A DNA stretch of 9,989 nucleotides from an uncultured Lachnospiraceae bacterium. Its GTDB lineage: Bacteria > Bacillota > Clostridia > Lachnospirales > Lachnospiraceae. This document shows, one piece after another, positions 7,420 through 9,989 of this stretch (positions within the stretch are counted from its first letter, which is position 1; every line of letters begins with the position of its first letter). The position numbers were made by a program, and so were the translations under genes. The stretch lies in NCBI GenBank assembly GCA_905236585.1, contig CAJOQZ010000027.1:1-9989 (forward strand). The letters are read 5' to 3'. A model generated the notes under the pieces. It was not told where the DNA came from and did not search any database. It was given only the letters and a program-made list of their open reading frames with translations.

Positions 7420-7485
7420 GGGTGGATAAGAAGAATTTCATTTTGCGGTGTAAATTTTTTAGTTACGGAGCGCTCATTAAGAGGC

Positions 7486-7544
7486 GTGTCAATAAGTCAA
7501 ATAGCCTTTCAAGCACGCTCGAGGCATATTTTAACATTTGACAC
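7486..7544. repeat. Short inverted repeat pair in the divergent intergenic region
   Basis: GTGTCAA (7486-7492) has an exact inverted partner TTGACAC (7538-7544), and a related half-site AGTCAAA lies at 7495-7501. An 8-bp palindrome GAGCGCTC sits just to the left (7468-7475). The 293-base gap between the REC-HPt start and yfbR holds these, the minus-strand promoter and the yfbR leader; I found no convincing coding sequence there. The repeats could be operator half-sites or chance. Confidence 0.35.
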
Positions 7545-7602
7545 TATAGCCAAAAGTTAAGGTGGCATAATCGGAAAAAATATTTTATACTGTTAGAGGA
7601 GG
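7538..7602 (+). promoter_or_regulatory. yfbR promoter region (poorly defined) and ribosome site
   Basis: A perfect TTGACA (7538-7543) lies upstream of yfbR, but no good -10 sits at 16-18 bases. The nearest candidates are CATAAT (7566-7571, spacing 22) and TATACT (7586-7591, with a poor -35). AGGAGG at 7597-7602, ten bases before the ATG, is the ribosome site. A promoter must be here because the upstream gene is divergent, but its exact position is uncertain. Confidence 0.4.
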
Positions 7603-7612
7603 ATAAAAAGCC

Positions 7613-8206
7613 ATGACACATAATTTCTTTGCTACGATTTCCCGTATGAAATATATCGAACGCTGGGCGCTGATGCGCAACTCCCGCGCCGAAACGCTTT
7701 CCGAGCATTCCCTCGAGGTCGCCATGCTTTCCCATGCGCTCTGTGTTTTGGGGAACGAACGGTACGGCAAGCATCTTGACGCGAACAAGGCGGCGCTGAT
7801 CGGGCTGTACCATGACGCGTCCGAGATCATCACGGGGGATATGCCGACACCGGTAAAATACTACAATTCCGAGATTCAGAACGCGTATAAAGATGTGGAG
7901 AAAATAGCGGAATACAAACTGCTGAATGAACTGCCGTCCGAGATGCGGGGGGCGTTTGAGGAGATCTTCAAGTCGGAGGATACCGAGGAAGAACGGTATA
8001 TGCGAAGGCTGGTCAAGGCGGCGGACAAACTTTCTGCCCTCATAAAATGTATCGAAGAAGAAAAATCAGGCAATACCGAGTTTCGTACCGCGGAAAAAAG
8101 CACGCGAAAGACGATTGAAGTATTGATGGAAGACCTTCCCGAAGTCAAGGACTTCGTTTACGAATTTTTACCGCCGTACGGCAGCACGCTCGACGAACTG
8201 CTGTAG
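7613..8206 (+). CDS. yfbR: 5'-deoxynucleotidase YfbR (HD-domain phosphohydrolase)
   Basis: YfbR removes the 5'-phosphate from deoxyribonucleoside monophosphates (dAMP, dTMP and others) in the cytoplasm, affecting the dNTP pool. The 197-aa product follows E. coli YfbR (199 aa) closely along most of its length. It has the N-terminal HNFFATISRMKYIERW block and R17-W18, equivalent to the substrate-contacting Arg/Trp. The metal-binding HD set is H32 (SEHS), H67-D68 (YHDASE) and D138 (KAADK). E71 and D76 (TGDMPTPVKYYN) match the catalytic region. No residue of the active site that I know is missing. The start is fixed by alignment with the E. coli N terminus and by AGGAGG ten bases upstream. It is divergent from the REC-HPt operon and lies 65 bases before the large PH-like/ankyrin gene, with a weak hairpin between. 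Confidence 0.95.
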   Translation: MTHNFFATISRMKYIERWALMRNSRAETLSEHSLEVAMLSHALCVLGNERYGKHLDANKAALIGLYHDASEIITGDMPTPVKYYNSEIQNAYKDVEKIAEYKLLNELPSEMRGAFEEIFKSEDTEEERYMRRLVKAADKLSALIKCIEEEKSGNTEFRTAEKSTRKTIEVLMEDLPEVKDFVYEFLPPYGSTLDELL

Positions 8207-8209
8207 GAG

Positions 8210-8237
8210 GCCGGTTTGTCTGCAATGGCGTTTTTTT
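8210..8237 (+). terminator. Possible weak terminator after yfbR
   Basis: Just after the yfbR stop, GCC (8210-8212) can pair with GGC (8227-8229), and TTG (8217-8219) with CAA (8223-8225), across a small bulge and a TCTG-type loop. Seven Ts follow (8231-8237). The stem is short and imperfect, so partial read-through into the next gene is likely. It may act as an attenuator. Confidence 0.35.
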
Positions 8238-8271
8238 CCGTTCCGTTATTGAAACTATCTATAGGGGAAAT

Positions 8272-9989
8272 ATGCAAAAATACGAAGATATCCTGACTGC
8301 GGATACTAAGGAGTTCCACAGTCTGGTATTTGATTTTGCACAACTGAATAACACCGAAGAATACTTGGATACCTACGGAATTGCTGCGGGGGAGCGTCCG
8401 CTTGTGTATGCGTACAGCGGCACGTTTTTTTCATTCCGTCTCGAGGGAAACGGGACGCTCATTACGGATGAGGCGATCTATTTTCATCCGTCCCACAAGG
8501 ACTGGGGCAAAGACAACCGTCTGCCGCTTTGCGATATCTGCAAATACATGGTGTTCCAGGAGAACGCGGGCGACAATGTGCATCTCATTTCCGAGCAGGG
8601 GGAACGGAGGATCTTCGGGCGGACGGTGGCGCCCCGCGATACGACCGGCAAGGAACTTGTTACGCTGCTGCATAACATGCAGCGCGTGCTGGTGGCGTCC
8701 GACAAGGGGGCGCGGCATGATTTTGAGCGCACGTTAGGGTGGATGCTTGGCAGGATTACGGCGAGTTTCAAGGAGAACGGCATCTTAAACGACCGCTATG
8801 CGCTTTTATTGGAACAGATCGCGGAGTATCCTTTTTTCTCCGCGGAAGTCTGCTACGCCAAAGCGAAAAACCTCTACCGCCTCTGCGACGAGGGCGCGTA
8901 TTACCGCTATATCGAGGGGCTGATTGACGTGGTCTCGGACGACCTGCTTGCAAAACTGCGCCGTCCCGAAGAGGAGTTCTACGAGGATTATATCGCGGAC
9001 ATTTCGAATGCGAACGCGTTCTACATGACGCAGGCGCTGATCCCTTCCTATATCAATCTGAAAAAAAAGGAACGCTTAACCAAAGGCGAATGCATGATCC
9101 TTTGTTTTTTATGCATCCGCCTTGAGGACAAGGAGTATTATGACGCACTGTTGTCTGTGATCGGGCAGGATATGACGACTGAGGAATTTTGGCGGCTGTG
9201 CGGATTTTTCGCAAAATACAAAAACGAAAAAATGGCGGAAATCTACGAGAAACTGCTGTCGCATATTGCCCTTTCGAAGACGGAGGTCGCAAGCGTCGAC
9301 GCGCTGGGGCTATCGCCGCTTCATTACGCGCTGATCCTGCGGGATGAACAACTGGTACGTGACTGCCTGTCGGCGGGCGAGTGGTATGATTTCCAAAGCC
9401 CGTTTCTGCATGACAAACTCGTCGATACGACCTATGATTTTGTTTTTCTTGCGGCTTCTTTATATGACAATGTCGCGTTGATCGAGGATGTGATGCTGCA
9501 TACTGACCGTGCTGCGAAGTCGCTTTTACGGGCAAGGCGGCAGCTTACGAATTTTATCGACATCAACCGCAACCTGATGGAAAAAGAATCCAGGCGGGGC
9601 GCGGACTTAAGTTCGTATGCGACGCGGATCGTTGAATACGAAGCAATGCGGGACGAGATCGCGGAGGAGATCCGTTCCATGACCGAACGAAAAATCATCG
9701 AGGCGCGAAAAAAGGCGGAGATCGTGATTAAGACGAAGCACCCGTTTACGCGCTACATCCTCTATATGTATCTGGCGCCGGACGCGGTGTACCGGTCGAT
9801 TGCGGATACGATATCTTCATGGCGGATATACCGCTACAAGCAGATTTTTTTCGTTACCTCTTTAGATCATGAGTTAAATCTTTCCTATTATGAATGGCAG
9901 GACGGCGAGGTGACGGACAGCCTGATTTTAGAAAGTGAAGTGGCGCTCTCCGATGGAATGGGCGGCTCGAAAAGCCGCGGGGACGGTGA
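8272..9989 (+). CDS. Large uncharacterised protein with PH-like domain and ankyrin-like repeat, 3' end cut by window edge
   Basis: The frame is open from ATG 8272 to the window end (572 codons plus two bases, no stop), so the C terminus is missing. No earlier ATG, GTG or TTG lies in frame back to the yfbR stop, and AGGGG sits four bases upstream. I do not recognise the whole protein. Residues about 43-142 alternate beta strands and end in a helix, with GTLITDEAIYF and a following LPLCDI strand, resembling bacterial PH-like (bPH/GRAM-type) domains. Residues 143-335 are mainly helical and rich in Tyr and Glu. Residues 342-371 match an ankyrin repeat (DALGLSPLHYAL, then LVRDCLSAG), with a degenerate second copy possible around 385-410. 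Residues about 425-487 are strongly charged helix or coiled coil. The rest (490-572) is unassigned. There is no signal peptide or clear membrane segment. Codon use resembles the neighbours, so recent transfer is not indicated. Function unknown; a scaffold or membrane-surface role is conjecture. Confidence 0.88.
   Translation, partial: MQKYEDILTADTKEFHSLVFDFAQLNNTEEYLDTYGIAAGERPLVYAYSGTFFSFRLEGNGTLITDEAIYFHPSHKDWGKDNRLPLCDICKYMVFQENAGDNVHLISEQGERRIFGRTVAPRDTTGKELVTLLHNMQRVLVASDKGARHDFERTLGWMLGRITASFKENGILNDRYALLLEQIAEYPFFSAEVCYAKAKNLYRLCDEGAYYRYIEGLIDVVSDDLLAKLRRPEEEFYEDYIADISNANAFYMTQALIPSYINLKKKERLTKGECMILCFLCIRLEDKEYYDALLSVIGQDMTTEEFWRLCGFFAKYKNEKMAEIYEKLLSHIALSKTEVASVDALGLSPLHYALILRDEQLVRDCLSAGEWYDFQSPFLHDKLVDTTYDFVFLAASLYDNVALIEDVMLHTDRAAKSLLRARRQLTNFIDINRNLMEKESRRGADLSSYATRIVEYEAMRDEIAEEIRSMTERKIIEARKKAEIVIKTKHPFTRYILYMYLAPDAVYRSIADTISSWRIYRYKQIFFVTSLDHELNLSYYEWQDGEVTDSLILESEVALSDGMGGSKSRGDG

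Noticed and set aside
7404..7450. CACCGC / GCGGTG inverted repeat followed by a T-run, as a terminator
   Set aside because: The stem is only six bases with a loop of about 35 bases, and no plus-strand gene ends just upstream of it.
7363..7560. Plus-strand ORF of 65 codons in the intergenic region
   Set aside because: No ribosome site precedes its ATG, it overlaps the minus-strand promoter of the REC-HPt operon, and its translation has no recognisable pattern.
9962..9978. Perfect 6-bp stem GCGGCT / AGCCGC with a CGAAA loop
   Set aside because: It lies inside an open coding frame, has no T-run after it and no slippery sequence before it. A short stem in GC-rich codons is expected by chance.
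9901..9989. SDGMGG near the window end, similar to the PP2C/SpoIIE phosphatase signature
   Set aside because: The other upstream phosphatase motifs (the R..NED or GD strands that precede DGMG in these families) are not visible in residues 490-560, and the sequence stops a few residues later. It is worth rechecking once the gene is complete, but it does not support a phosphatase call.
9987..9989. TGA at the very last three bases as the stop of the large gene
   Set aside because: The frame from ATG 8272 puts these bases as the last base of one codon plus two of the next, so the TGA is out of frame. The gene is treated as truncated by the window edge.

Overview
The window looks like chromosomal DNA from a Bacillota species, most likely a Clostridia member such as a Lachnospiraceae-type anaerobe. 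This is inferred from the gene content: an EF-G paralog of the kind I know from Clostridia, a Firmicutes-sized LeuRS, a bacterial MIF homolog, and strong AGGAGG-type ribosome binding sites. Base composition is roughly balanced by eye. I see no insertion sequence, phage gene, CRISPR array, rRNA or tRNA. Both window edges cut through genes.

Region 1 (1-5660, plus strand) reads as one operon. It holds a 5'-truncated EF-G-like translation factor with unusual GTPase motifs, leuS starting one base after its stop, a 45-aa unknown protein, and a CDF metal-efflux transporter with Mn-type site residues and an extra C-terminal domain. It ends at a strong bidirectional terminator (about 5615-5660).

Region 2 (5699-7419, minus strand) is a convergent three-gene operon. 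From its promoter at 7391-7419 it encodes a response regulator/HPt phosphorelay protein without a DNA-binding domain, a 58-aa unknown helical protein, and a MIF-family tautomerase. It uses the same terminator from the other side. No histidine kinase is present, so the phosphodonor is elsewhere.

Region 3 (7420-9989, plus strand) begins with an intergenic stretch carrying short inverted repeats and a poorly defined promoter. The HD-domain 5'-deoxynucleotidase gene yfbR follows, then a weak hairpin-plus-T-run. Last is a large gene of at least 572 codons that runs off the right edge. Its product has a probable PH-like N-terminal domain, an ankyrin-like repeat, a charged helical segment and an unrecognised C-terminal part.

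Most of the window is housekeeping (translation, nucleotide pool, metal homeostasis). The less familiar parts are the degenerate EF-G paralog coupled to leuS, the phosphorelay/small protein/MIF operon, and the large PH-like/ankyrin protein. I found no evidence for a complete new defence or mobile system.
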